From positions 124,001 through 188,000 of the forward strand of contig JAFEAE010000001.1 in assembly GCA_018266575.1 (NCBI GenBank): a stretch of DNA of 64,000 nt, in the 5' to 3' direction. The notes beneath the pieces were generated by a model, which did no database searches, had not been told where the DNA came from, and saw only the letters and a program-made list of their open reading frames with translations. The position numbers and the translations under genes are program-made. The DNA is from Bacteroidota bacterium. GTDB lineage: Bacteria > Bacteroidota > Bacteroidia > Chitinophagales > Chitinophagaceae. Shown here piece by piece: positions 45,995 through 53,995 of this stretch (the stretch's first letter is position 1; the number at the start of each line of letters is the position of its first letter).

Positions 45995-47206
45995 ATGTAT
46001 AATTTTGAAAGTTACATAAGAAGAGGTTTGACGTTTATAAACAACCAGGCATTTCCCGGAAATAAGAAGCTGTCAACTTTAATGATCTATGCAACAGATC
46101 TGTGCGATTCAGCTTGTAAACATTGTCTTATCTGGGCAAAACGCCCGGTTAGTTTTTTGCCCTACGAAAAGATTATTGAGATCATGGGGAGTAATTGTAT
46201 TACTTCACATACCAATATCGGATTGGAAGGAGGTGAATTTATGCTGCATCCTGATGCTGAAAAAATATTAGAATGGTTTCATAAAAACCACAGGAACTAC
46301 GACCTTTTATCCAATTGCCTGAAGCCTGAAGGATTGATCGATGCAGTTAAAAAATATTTGCCAAAAAGATTACTGATATCCCTTGATGGTACTCCTGATA
46401 CCTACTTGCACATGCGTGGGAAAGCTGGTTATGAAAGTGTGGTGAGGGTAATAGAAAATCTTAAAGAAGTTGTTCCTGTATCTGTGATGTTTACATTGTC
46501 TCCTTACAATGATTTTTCAGACTTGCAACATGTTGCAGAAGTTTGCAAGAAATACGGCATTGATATGCGTGTTGGGATTTATAATGACATCGCTTTTTTT
46601 GATACACTTGATAAAGCGCATGAAACTGATATCGGGAGCCATAAGGATGAGCAACCTCTTCAGTTTGGTGACATAAAATCGCTAAAAGATGCCGGAGTTT
46701 TTGAAAAGAACAAAATAAAAAGACAAGCTGAAGAATCTGCGGACATTACCAGGCCGGTACATGATATGACAAAGCACTTTGAAAATTTTACCAATTCAAT
46801 TCCACCCATAGTTAAAGAGTTCAAAGAAAATTATGATTTTCTTGTTTTGTATAATGAGTGGAGACAAAATAATGTAAAATTAAAATGCTTCAGTATTTTG
46901 GATAGTTTGGTGATCTTGCCCAATGGCGATGTGCCTATTTGCCAGAACCTTGACCTTAAGATTGGTAATGTATTCAAAGATAATCTCGATAAAATTTTTA
47001 ATGGGGAAGATGCCCGTGCGTTGCAAAAAAAATATGTGCATGACTGTAACTTGTGCTGGCTGAATTTTCATCGGAAATATGATGTAATCTTATATAGAAC
47101 GTTCGAAAAAAGCTTTGGTAAAACAGTTACTTCAAAATTATTTGGATATTATCAGTGGAGTGCGGATGGAAAATCCTATCAGCAAATAATAAACAATGTA
47201 AAGTGA
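45995..47206 (+). CDS. Radical SAM protein with SPASM-like C-terminus
   Basis: A 403-residue protein. CDSACKHC at about 37-44 is the C-x3-C-x2-C site for the SAM-binding 4Fe-4S cluster, and LEGGEFMLHPD at about 73-83 is the GGE-type motif. A C-terminal cysteine set (KCFSILDSL, then ILPNGDVPICQNL and DCNLCWLNFHR) looks like a SPASM/twitch auxiliary cluster site. Such enzymes modify peptides or sugars by radical chemistry. It lies directly upstream of and overlapping an SDR gene, and downstream of the carbamoyltransferase group. Substrate unknown. Confidence 0.85.
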   Translation: MYNFESYIRRGLTFINNQAFPGNKKLSTLMIYATDLCDSACKHCLIWAKRPVSFLPYEKIIEIMGSNCITSHTNIGLEGGEFMLHPDAEKILEWFHKNHRNYDLLSNCLKPEGLIDAVKKYLPKRLLISLDGTPDTYLHMRGKAGYESVVRVIENLKEVVPVSVMFTLSPYNDFSDLQHVAEVCKKYGIDMRVGIYNDIAFFDTLDKAHETDIGSHKDEQPLQFGDIKSLKDAGVFEKNKIKRQAEESADITRPVHDMTKHFENFTNSIPPIVKEFKENYDFLVLYNEWRQNNVKLKCFSILDSLVILPNGDVPICQNLDLKIGNVFKDNLDKIFNGEDARALQKKYVHDCNLCWLNFHRKYDVILYRTFEKSFGKTVTSKLFGYYQWSADGKSYQQIINNVK

Positions 47207-47940
47207 ATGGGAATGTAATTATTATCGGCGCAACTTCCGGCATTGGGAAAAATCTTGCATTATTGTTTGCAGAAAAAGGATATCATGTTGTTGCAACCGG
47301 CCGAAGAAAAAATCTGCTTGATGAATTAGCAAAAGAAAATCAAAATATTGTTTCAACTTCTTGTTTTGATATTACATCGGAAAATGCTCTTAAAAAAATT
47401 GATGATATTATTCTGAGCTTAGGCAAGGTTGATATTTTTATTTATTGTGCTGGTATCGCTATACTAACAACATATCCGGATTGGAGCAGTGATCAGCAAA
47501 TGATACGTCTTAATATTGAGGCATTCACAAAATGTTCTGGATTTATGTTCAATTATTTTTTGCAACAAGGTTATGGGCAAATGGTTGTAATATCTTCTAT
47601 TGCGGCCCTGCGTGGCGGAGGCAGTGCGCCGGTTTACAATGCATCAAAAGCTTTTCAAAGCCATTTATTTGAGAGCTTCAATATTCAGGCTTTGCAAAAA
47701 AATAAAAACATTGTTTTTACAGATATTAAACCCGGGTACGTAGATACAAAGATGGCAGTTGGAGAAAATAAATTTTGGGTTATGCCTGTTGAAAAAACCT
47801 GTGAGCAGATTTACAAAGCCATTTTGCATCGTAAAAGAGAAGCTGTTGTTACAAACAGATGGAAGATGGCGGCGTTCATTCTAAAATTCCTTCCTGGTTT
47901 TTTATTTTTCCGGCTGGTGAAGAAAAACGCAAATCATTAA
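47203..47940 (+). CDS. SDR family oxidoreductase
   Basis: About 245 residues from a GTG at 47203 that overlaps the radical SAM stop as GTGA, a typical coupled start. A longer frame from a GTG at 47155 would run through the upstream gene. IIGATSGIGKNLAL is the cofactor motif, YCAGIA replaces the usual NNAG, and the active site is VYNASKAF. The C-terminus is hydrophobic (FILKFLPGFLFFRLV), suggesting membrane association, as in DltE/YqjQ-like SDRs. Its stop overlaps the ribE stop by four bases. Confidence 0.85.
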   Translation: MNGNVIIIGATSGIGKNLALLFAEKGYHVVATGRRKNLLDELAKENQNIVSTSCFDITSENALKKIDDIILSLGKVDIFIYCAGIAILTTYPDWSSDQQMIRLNIEAFTKCSGFMFNYFLQQGYGQMVVISSIAALRGGGSAPVYNASKAFQSHLFESFNIQALQKNKNIVFTDIKPGYVDTKMAVGENKFWVMPVEKTCEQIYKAILHRKREAVVTNRWKMAAFILKFLPGFLFFRLVKKNANH

Positions 47941-48527
47941 TCTTTCAATGAAAGCATCCTGTTAATATATTTTCCAACAATATCAAATTCCAAATTTACT
48001 CTATCGCCAGGAAATAGCTGTTGCATATTTGTGTGTGAGAAAGTATAGGGAATGATAGCAACCCAAAAATGTTTTTTTGTTACATTGAAAATAGTAAGGC
48101 TTATACCATTTAAACAAATTGACCCTTTTTCAATAATCAGGTGATTGAATTTTTTTGGAAACTCAAAGCAAAACTCCCAGCTGCCATCCAATTCTTTTCG
48201 GTCTGTACAAACAGCAGTAGCATCAACATGGCCTTGTACAATATGCCCGTCCAGCCTGCCATCCATTTTCAGGCAGCGTTCAAGGTTGATGCTGTTGCTT
48301 TTTTTCCAATCGCCAAGATTGGTCTTTTTTAATGTTTCAGCGATGGCTGTTACATAATGTGTGCCACTTGAAATTTTCTCAACAGTAAGGCAAACTCCAT
48401 TATGGGAAAGGCTTTGGTCTGGTTTTAATTCTTCTGAAATCGGCGATTCAATGACGAAACTTGTGTTTGAGCCATTTATGATAATGTCTTTTACTTTCCC
48501 TGTTGCTTCTATGATTCCGGTAAACAT
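47937..48527 (-). CDS. ribE: Riboflavin synthase, alpha subunit
   Basis: About 196 residues from MFTGIIEATGKV, the invariant family start; an upstream ATG at 48620 would cross the rpsU promoter region and is rejected. Two lumazine-binding repeats are seen: the first with SHNGVCLTVEKI and the second with GSICLNGISLTIFNV. The enzyme dismutates two 6,7-dimethyl-8-ribityllumazine molecules to riboflavin. No FMN riboswitch was recognised upstream. It is convergent with the SDR gene. Confidence 0.95.
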   Translation of the reverse strand: MFTGIIEATGKVKDIIINGSNTSFVIESPISEELKPDQSLSHNGVCLTVEKISSGTHYVTAIAETLKKTNLGDWKKSNSINLERCLKMDGRLDGHIVQGHVDATAVCTDRKELDGSWEFCFEFPKKFNHLIIEKGSICLNGISLTIFNVTKKHFWVAIIPYTFSHTNMQQLFPGDRVNLEFDIVGKYINRMLSLKD

Positions 48528-48581
48528 AAGAGGCAAATTTCGGGTTTTTAAAATTGAATTTCGATTTTTGAATTTTTCGTG

Positions 48582-48589
48582 TATATTTG
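48582..48589 (+). promoter_or_regulatory. -7 box upstream of rpsU
   Basis: TATATTTG fits TAnnTTTG, 35 bases before the rpsU ATG. No well-spaced -33 TTG was found, so this is a half-promoter call. Confidence 0.45.
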
Positions 48590-48605
48590 CGCCCGTTAAA
48601 TCACT

Positions 48606-48614
48606 AAAGGAGGT
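48606..48614 (+). promoter_or_regulatory. Strong Shine-Dalgarno sequence of rpsU
   Basis: AAAGGAGGT ends nine bases before the rpsU ATG and matches the anti-Shine-Dalgarno end of 16S rRNA over eight bases. Other starts in this window (tuf, rplK, rplA, rpoB) show nothing comparable. In Flavobacterium johnsoniae bS21 helps hide the anti-SD, and rpsU itself keeps a strong SD for autoregulation; the same logic is inferred here. Confidence 0.8.
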
Positions 48615-48623
48615 ATCCAAATT

Positions 48624-48821
48624 ATGCTGATCATCGACTCAAAAGATTGCGAAAACATCGACAAAGCGTTAAAAAAATATAAGAAGAAATTTGAAAAAGC
48701 AAAGGTTCTTGTTCAATTAAGAGAACGCCAGTCGTACACAAAACCGTCTGTTAAACGCAGAGGTGAAGTGCTAAAAGCGATCTACAAGCAACAGATAGCC
48801 AGTGGAAAAGTTGAATTATAA
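48624..48821 (+). CDS. rpsU: 30S ribosomal protein bS21
   Basis: A 65-residue very basic protein starting MLIIDSKDCENIDKALKKYK, with LRERQSYTKPSVKRR and a C-terminal basic helix, as in Bacteroidota bS21. It sits near the 3' end of 16S rRNA and in Bacteroidota helps cover the anti-Shine-Dalgarno bases. It has its own strong SD and a terminator, so it is a one-gene unit between ribE and an acyltransferase. Confidence 0.93.
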   Translation: MLIIDSKDCENIDKALKKYKKKFEKAKVLVQLRERQSYTKPSVKRRGEVLKAIYKQQIASGKVEL

Positions 48822-48847
48822 GCTAAAAATTCTTCAACATACTTTAG

Positions 48848-48873
48848 GGCTGCTTGAAAAAGCAGCCTTTTTT
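48848..48873 (+). terminator. rpsU terminator
   Basis: GGCTGCTT, loop GAAA, AAGCAGCC, then T6. It also overlaps the stop of the convergent acyltransferase gene. Confidence 0.9.
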
Positions 48874-49945
48874 ATTTAAAGATGTTTTTGAGTTGCAATG
48901 CTTTTTTCTCTACGACATACCAGGAAAAAACAGCAAGAGGGAGAACAAATAATATGGATAGAAAAAAGAATGTCCAGCTATCCTGAGGCTTGATATAATT
49001 TGCAACAAGTTGCTGAACAGGGAATGCAAAAACATAAATACCATAAGATAGATCTGCTTTGGGTGTAATTTTTTTAAAAAAAGAAACTTTAATTGTCGCA
49101 ATATACAATGTCATTAAGGGGACCAGGAAAAATGTAATGACAAGCATATTTTTAAGATATATTAATAAGAGCAGAATTGTAATGGCCGGCATCCACCATG
49201 GTTTAATTATAATCTTCTTTTTATAAATATTGCAGAAGATGCCTGCAAGGAAGAGCACACCGAAATTCAAATAGCCAAAAAGGAGAATGGGCTTATGAAA
49301 GAATTTGGATAACACTATTTCCGCCTCATCCCGAAAAAACTGTCCCAAAATAAGTGTTACTATCATTACTACAGCAAGGATAAAATTCTTATAACGCGTT
49401 TTCAAAACTCCCCAGATCAAGATGAGTAAATATAATTTTAGCTCAAGTGTGATTGTCCAAAGCGAAGAATTAACAGAAGGATTTCCCATTAACGAATGTT
49501 CAAAAACGCCGGGAAGTACATATTTTATTTCTACTAAAAAAGCAGATGTTAGAAATTGAAAAAATACACTGTTGGAAAAATAGTCGGTGATATTCCAGGT
49601 TGTTACAATTGGCCCCAAAATAAATGCGCAGGCAAAAATAGAGAGCCATGCCGCGGGGTATATGCGAAGAAAACGTTTCCACACAAAATTTTTCCAAGAT
49701 GAACTTTTTTCAAAACTCTGAGAAACCAGAAGCCCGCTGATAAAAAAGAAAACGGGTAACCCGAGTTGGTGTAAGTGAAATGAGTAATCATCATATTGGC
49801 CTTTAACATGTGTGGTAAGGCTGTAGGAATGTAATTTCACAACCATCATTGCGGCAATAAGCCGTATTAAGGTAAAATTATTAGTTGCATCATTTTCCAG
49901 ATGTTGCTCCAGCGGGATGCTTTTATTTAACCAGTCGAATTTCAA
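48872..49945 (-). CDS. Acyltransferase family 3 (OafA-like) membrane protein
   Basis: A 357-residue protein with about ten helices. NNFTLIRLIAAMMVVKLHSY at about 22-41 holds the R-x10-H pattern, and LPVFFFISGLLVSQSFEKS plus FVWKRFLRIYPAAWLSI follow as in O-acyltransferases of surface polysaccharides. It is the second such gene in 9 kb and, like the first, lies on the reverse strand at an edge of the carbamoyltransferase/radical SAM cluster. Confidence 0.9.
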   Translation of the reverse strand: MKFDWLNKSIPLEQHLENDATNNFTLIRLIAAMMVVKLHSYSLTTHVKGQYDDYSFHLHQLGLPVFFFISGLLVSQSFEKSSSWKNFVWKRFLRIYPAAWLSIFACAFILGPIVTTWNITDYFSNSVFFQFLTSAFLVEIKYVLPGVFEHSLMGNPSVNSSLWTITLELKLYLLILIWGVLKTRYKNFILAVVMIVTLILGQFFRDEAEIVLSKFFHKPILLFGYLNFGVLFLAGIFCNIYKKKIIIKPWWMPAITILLLLIYLKNMLVITFFLVPLMTLYIATIKVSFFKKITPKADLSYGIYVFAFPVQQLVANYIKPQDSWTFFFLSILFVLPLAVFSWYVVEKKALQLKNIFK

Positions 49946-50021
49946 AAGATAAAATCGTGTGATGGATAATTTCGCAATGCTACCGATAAATTATTAATTT
50001 TAACAACTAATCTCAATTCCT

Positions 50022-50912
50022 TTGGATTCATATTTTCTTTCTTTCATTGATTACCTCAAGTTTGAGAAAAGATATTCTGCACATACTGTGCGTTCTTATC
50101 ATGACGATTTACTGCAATTCTTTTCATTTCTTGAAATACAATTCGGAAAAATTTCCCTAGAAGAAATTTCATCTGCATTCATCCGCAGCTGGCTTGCTTC
50201 ATTGAAAGATGAAAAGCTTACCTCCAAATCTATTAACCGCAAGATTTCCGTACTCAAATCTTTTTTTAAATACCAGTTGAGAACGGGAGCGATCGAGCAA
50301 ACACCTATGTTAAATATCATTGCACCAAAGATCAGCAAGCGGTTGCCGGTGTATGTAGAGCAAAAAGATATTCAAACATTATTTTCCAATGTGGAGTTTT
50401 CTGATGATTGGCAAGGGTTAACAGATAAATTATTGCTCAGTATTTTTTATAATACAGGTATGCGCCTAAGCGAATTGGTGAACATAAAAGAAAACCAGGT
50501 TGATTATAAAAGCCGCTATATAAAAATTCTTGGTAAAGGAAATAAAGAAAGAATAGTACCACTTAGCAAACAATTGTGTGATGATATTGACGGATACAGG
50601 CAGCAAAAAAGAAAACAACTTGAAAATTTTGATGACGTTTTTTTACTGGTAAATAAAAACGGCAAAAAACTTTATCCCAAATATGTTTACCTCGCTGTTA
50701 AAAAATATCTCGGGGAAATCACTACGATAGACAAAAAAAGCCCACACGTATTGCGCCACACATTTGCAACACATCTAACAAACAGCGGGGCAGATTTAAA
50801 CTCCGTAAAAGAACTGCTCGGGCACTCCAGCCTTGCGGCTACACAGGTATACACGCATAACACTATCGAAAAGCTGAAAGAAGTTTATAAAAAATCACAT
50901 CCAAAAGCATAA
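50022..50912 (+). CDS. xerC: Tyrosine recombinase XerC-like
   Basis: A 296-residue site-specific recombinase with a TTG start. An N-terminal SAM-like DNA-binding domain (FEKRYSAHTVRSYHDDLLQFF) is followed by the catalytic domain with Arg in NTGMRLSELVNIKE, HVLRHTFATHL (HxxR), the LLGHSS His, and the Tyr nucleophile in TQVYTHN. The length and neighbours (hpf downstream) point to chromosomal dimer resolution rather than an integrase. The gap to hpf (50913-51089) holds nothing recognisable. Confidence 0.9.
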   Translation: MDSYFLSFIDYLKFEKRYSAHTVRSYHDDLLQFFSFLEIQFGKISLEEISSAFIRSWLASLKDEKLTSKSINRKISVLKSFFKYQLRTGAIEQTPMLNIIAPKISKRLPVYVEQKDIQTLFSNVEFSDDWQGLTDKLLLSIFYNTGMRLSELVNIKENQVDYKSRYIKILGKGNKERIVPLSKQLCDDIDGYRQQKRKQLENFDDVFLLVNKNGKKLYPKYVYLAVKKYLGEITTIDKKSPHVLRHTFATHLTNSGADLNSVKELLGHSSLAATQVYTHNTIEKLKEVYKKSHPKA

Positions 50913-51089
50913 TTAATTGTTTCCTTTTAGCGTTGTTAATTAACCAATTTTTTGAGGGAAATTTATTTGGAAAAACAGCTTTGAAATATTAATTTCATTA
51001 TGTTCTTGTGAGCGTTTATCCAACTCCAAATTAGCGCTCTATACCCAAGTTCTTTTATTTATTGTTTCACATATTAAAATGCGATTGTT

Positions 51090-51389
51090 ATGAACGTTAA
51101 CATTCAGACCGTGCACTTTGATGCAGACGTAAAACTGACAGATTACGTGACTAAAAAAATGGAAAAATTAAACACCTTTCACGACCGCATCATTAAAGTA
51201 GATGTATTCCTTAAGCTTGACAATGTTGTTCATACTATTAAGGATAAAGTCGCAGAGATCAGCGTGCATGTTCCCCGTCACCAGTTCTTCGTAAAATGTT
51301 CGTCCAAATCATTTGAAGAGTCATTCGACAATGCATTTGAATCATTGATCAGCCAGATAAAAAGAAAGAAAAATAAACTGGCTGCCTGA
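51090..51389 (+). CDS. hpf: Ribosome hibernation-promoting factor (short HPF/RaiA family)
   Basis: A 99-residue protein: MNVNIQTVHFDADVKLTDYV, KMEKLNTFHDRIIKVDVFLKL, then a KDKVAEISVHVPRH strand and a basic helix with SFEESFDNAFESL. This is the short RaiA/HPF fold that blocks the mRNA channel and A/P sites in resting ribosomes. It precedes the tRNA-tuf group and has its own terminator. Confidence 0.92.
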   Translation: MNVNIQTVHFDADVKLTDYVTKKMEKLNTFHDRIIKVDVFLKLDNVVHTIKDKVAEISVHVPRHQFFVKCSSKSFEESFDNAFESLISQIKRKKNKLAA

Positions 51390-51410
51390 TCTGCAAATCA
51401 TTCAGCAAAG

Positions 51411-51436
51411 AGGCTTCCACACAGGAAGCCTTTTTG
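51411..51436 (+). terminator. hpf terminator
   Basis: AGGCTTCC, five-base loop, GGAAGCC, then T5 and more T. Confidence 0.88.
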
Positions 51437-51506
51437 TTTTTTACAGATAACCGGATTTATTTTTCAAAATCAATTGATAATGTGCTAAAAAAAAGCAACC
51501 AAAATT

Positions 51507-51535
51507 TTTGAATTTAACAAATTCGCTTACCTTTG
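51507..51535 (+). promoter_or_regulatory. Promoter of the tRNA/tuf unit
   Basis: TTTG (51507-51510), 17-base spacer, TACCTTTG (51528-51535), about 70 bases before tRNA-Thr. The TACCTTTGC box is shared by the rplK and rpoB promoters. Confidence 0.65.
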
Positions 51536-51604
51536 CCTTCCCAAAAAATAGGGTTACACTATGTTTTGGGAAGTTCTTTTTTAGGAACGGGCAAAAATAA
51601 AGTT

Positions 51605-51677
51605 GCCACTTTAGCTCAGCTGGTAGAGCAACTGATTTGTAATCAGTAGGTCGTTGGTTCGATTCCGACAAGTGGCT
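51605..51677 (+). tRNA. tRNA-Thr (TGT)
   Basis: Cloverleaf with acceptor GCCACTT/AAGTGGC, anticodon stem CTGA/TCAG around TTTGTAA (anticodon TGT), T-loop TTCGATT, discriminator T. No encoded CCA. Confidence 0.97.
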
Positions 51678-51695
51678 CTGAAGTTTTAAGTAGCT

Positions 51696-51778
51696 GGGCA
51701 AGTAGCCAAGTGGCCAACGGCAACAGACTGTAAATCTGTCCTCTTCGGAGTTCGGTGGTTCGAATCCATCCTTGCCCA
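51696..51778 (+). tRNA. tRNA-Tyr (GTA)
   Basis: Acceptor GGGCAAG/CTTGCCC, anticodon stem around CTGTAAA (anticodon GTA), a long variable arm (TCCTCTTCGGAGTTC) as expected for bacterial tRNA-Tyr, discriminator A. Confidence 0.97.
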
Positions 51779-51912
51779 CGTTTTAATTTGATAATTGGCT
51801 GATTAGCTGATGTGATAATTGAATAAATTTTTTAGTTCTTTGTATTTGTGATGAAACTATAATGATGAGAATTATCTCATCATCAAATTGGCCAATCATC
51901 ACATTGTATTCT
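51779..51912. repeat. Low-complexity gap with TGATAATTG words
   Basis: TTTGATAATTGGCTGATTAG and GTGATAATTG on the left are answered by ATCTCATCATCAAATTGG and CCAATCATCACATTG on the right. It is a loose quasi-palindrome between two tRNAs. Confidence 0.5.
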
Positions 51913-51985
51913 GCGGAAGTAGCTCAGTTGGTAGAGCGACAGCCTTCCAAGCTGTAGGTCGCGGGTTCGAACCTCGTCTTCCGCT
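51913..51985 (+). tRNA. tRNA-Gly (TCC)
   Basis: Acceptor GCGGAAG/CTTCCGC, anticodon stem CAGC/GCTG with loop CTTCCAA (anticodon TCC), T-loop TTCGAAC, discriminator T. Confidence 0.97.
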
Positions 51986-51988
51986 CTT

Positions 51989-52077
51989 TCAGTCATCAGT
52001 CGGCAGTCAACGGTAGTCAGACTGTCCTCTGCAGACCGACAACTGATGACTGAATACTGACGACCGATGACTGAGGA
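51989..52077. repeat. Quasi-palindrome of the TGACTGA family between tRNAs
   Basis: CAGTCATCAGTCGGCAGTCA and ACGGTAGTCAG on the left are answered by CGACAACTGATGACTGAATA and CTGACGACCGATGACTGA on the right, in imperfect complement. Same vocabulary as the cphA end. Confidence 0.65.
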
Positions 52078-52079
52078 AT

Positions 52080-52151
<72 letters not shown>

Positions 52152-52240
52152 CAAGTGGTGAGAGGTCCATTGTGAATGGTGAATAAATCCCGGGTTTTGG
52201 GATTGTTTAATTTTGGAGATTTGCCGTTTACGTGTTGAAA

Positions 52241-52287
52241 AGAGAACAAAATGTACAAGAGTGCGACGCAACGATGCTTAATAGTAG
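52241..52287 (+). repeat. Dispersed repeat, copy E
   Basis: AGAGAACAAAATGTACAAGAG precedes the core TGCGACGCAACGATG (52262-52276), and CTTAATAGTAG follows. It lies between tRNA-Thr and tuf. The AGAGAACA and AATAGTAG words have swapped sides relative to copies A and B. Confidence 0.75.
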
Positions 52288-52378
52288 TTCTGTCGCCCGG
52301 TATATAAAAAGTAAAAAATCGTACTAAAGGCAGGTTGCCGATAGTGAAAATTTAAAACACAATTAAAAACAGATAACG

Positions 52379-53566
52379 ATGTCAAAAGAGACCTTTAAGA
52401 GGGACAAACCTCACCTTAATGTCGGTACTATTGGCCACATTGACCATGGTAAAACAACATTGACTGCCGCTATTACTACCATCTTGGCAAAAAGAGGTTT
52501 GGCGGAAGCAAAGAAATATGATGAAATCGATGCTGCTCCTGAAGAAAAGGAGAGAGGTATTACCATCAATACAGCTCACGTAGAATACCAGACAGCTAAC
52601 CGCCACTATGCACACGTGGATTGCCCTGGTCACGCTGACTACGTTAAAAATATGATTACTGGTGCTGCACAGATGGATGGTGCTATCCTTGTTGTTGCTG
52701 CAACTGACGGCCCGATGCCACAAACAAAAGAACACATTCTGCTGGCCCGCCAGGTAGGCGTTCCACGCATGGTTGTTTTTATGAATAAAGTTGACCTTGT
52801 TGATGATCCTGAATTATTGGATCTTGTGGAAATGGAAATCCGTGATTTGCTTAACTTCTACGGTTTTGATGGTGATAACACACCAATCATCAAAGGTTCT
52901 GCAACAGGAGCTTTGGCTGGTGAAGAAAAGTGGGTTAAAGCAATCGACGAATTAATGGAAGCTGTAGATACATACATTCCGTTGCCTCCTCGCCCGGTTG
53001 ACCAACCATTCCTGATGTCTGTGGAAGATGTGTTCTCTATCACAGGTCGTGGTACAGTTGCTACAGGCCGTATCGAAAGAGGACGTATCAAAGTTGGTGA
53101 AGCTATCGAAATCGTAGGTTTGATGGAAGCTCCATTAACTTCTACTGTAACAGGTGTTGAAATGTTCCGCAAATTGCTCGATCAGGGTGAAGCTGGTGAC
53201 AATGCAGGTTTGTTGTTACGTGGTATTGAAAAAACACAGGTTCGTCGTGGTATGGTGCTTGTAAAACCAGGCTCTATTACTCCGCATACCGAATTCAAAG
53301 GTGAAGTTTATGTGTTGAGCAAAGAAGAAGGTGGACGTCATACTCCATTCTTTAATAAATACCGTCCTCAGTTCTACTTCCGTACAACGGATGTAACAGG
53401 TGAAGTAACATTACCTGCAGGAACTGAAATGGTAATGCCTGGTGATAATACTTCATTAACTGTAAAACTTATTCAGCCGATCGCTATGGAGAAAGGTTTG
53501 AAATTCGCTATCCGCGAAGGTGGACGTACAGTTGGTGCAGGACAGGTTACGGAGATCATTAAATAG
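52379..53566 (+). CDS. tuf: Elongation factor Tu
   Basis: A 395-residue GTPase that delivers aminoacyl-tRNA to the ribosome. It has the P-loop GHIDHGKT, switch [18 protein letters not shown] and the C-terminal beta-barrel domains ending [12 protein letters not shown]. It starts at ATG 52379 without an SD. The leader after tRNA-Thr carries repeat copy E. Confidence 0.99.
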   Translation: MSKETFKRDKPHLNVGTIGHIDHGKTTLTAAITTILAKRGLAEAKKYDEIDAAPEEKERGITINTAHVEYQTANRHYAHVDCPGHADYVKNMITGAAQMDGAILVVAATDGPMPQTKEHILLARQVGVPRMVVFMNKVDLVDDPELLDLVEMEIRDLLNFYGFDGDNTPIIKGSATGALAGEEKWVKAIDELMEAVDTYIPLPPRPVDQPFLMSVEDVFSITGRGTVATGRIERGRIKVGEAIEIVGLMEAPLTSTVTGVEMFRKLLDQGEAGDNAGLLLRGIEKTQVRRGMVLVKPGSITPHTEFKGEVYVLSKEEGGRHTPFFNKYRPQFYFRTTDVTGEVTLPAGTEMVMPGDNTSLTVKLIQPIAMEKGLKFAIREGGRTVGAGQVTEIIK

Positions 53567-53591
53567 TTTAAATAATTAATGATAATTTTAC

Positions 53592-53627
53592 AATTAGCTA
53601 ATTAGCAAATTTGCTAATTAGCTAATT
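53592..53627. repeat. Perfect 36-base palindrome
   Basis: AATTAGCTAATTAGCAAA followed by its exact 18-base complement, between tuf and tRNA-Trp. In RNA it could form a hairpin of up to about 16 pairs with a tiny loop. Inside, AATTAGCTAATT is itself palindromic, so several folds compete. Confidence 0.9.
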
Positions 53628-53632
53628 CGTTT

Positions 53633-53703
53633 ACGGGCATAGTTCAAAGGTAGAATAGAGGTCTCCAAAACCTTAGATCAGGGTTCGAATCCTTGTGCCC
53701 GTG
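53633..53703 (+). tRNA. tRNA-Trp (CCA)
   Basis: Acceptor ACGGGCA/TGCCCGT, anticodon stem AGGT/ACCT with loop CTCCAAA (anticodon CCA), T-loop TTCGAAT, discriminator G. Its place before secE is the classical one. Confidence 0.97.
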
Positions 53704-53800
53704 CCAGCAAATTCGAAAATTGCAAAATGTGAAAATGGCTCAATAAAGAGCCAGATCTTCATTGAGCTATTTTCTGATTGAGAAATTTTCAAATTGGTAT
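53704..53800. repeat. Quasi-palindrome of the TTTGAAAATTTG family
   Basis: CAAATTCGAAAATTGCAAAA and GTGAAAATGGCTCAAT on the left, ATTGAGCTATTTTCTGATTG and AGAAATTTTCAAATTGG on the right. It fills the tRNA-Trp/secE gap, with GGCTC/GAGCC as a short GC stem inside. Confidence 0.65.
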
Positions 53801-53995
53801 ATGAACAAAGTCACAACATATTTCAAAGAGTCTTACAGGGAATTTGTAGAAAAAGTTAGCTGGCCTACATGGCCACAATTGCAGCAATCGGTAGTGATTG
53901 TATTGGTTGCAACCGTATTGATCACATTGGTTGTCGGGCTAATGGACGTGGTATCGAGTTCTATTTTAAAATTGATCTATTCATTCTTTTCATAA
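53801..53995 (+). CDS. secE: Preprotein translocase subunit SecE
   Basis: A 64-residue one-helix SecE: MNKVTTYFKESYREFVEKVSW (amphipathic helix ending in the conserved V-x-W-P) and one membrane helix (about 32-54). It clamps SecY in the translocon. Start ATG 53801 is preferred over an extension through the upstream repeat. Its TAA overlaps the nusG ATG by one base. Confidence 0.95.
   Translation: MNKVTTYFKESYREFVEKVSWPTWPQLQQSVVIVLVATVLITLVVGLMDVVSSSILKLIYSFFS

Noticed and set aside
48528..48620. N-terminal extension of riboflavin synthase
   Set aside because: The conserved start MFTGIIEATG is at 48527, and the extension covers the rpsU promoter and SD in antisense.
50022..50912. Xer recombinase as sign of an integrated element
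   Set aside because: The length and motifs are those of housekeeping XerC, next to hpf, with no phage or cargo genes and no direct repeats at tRNA ends.
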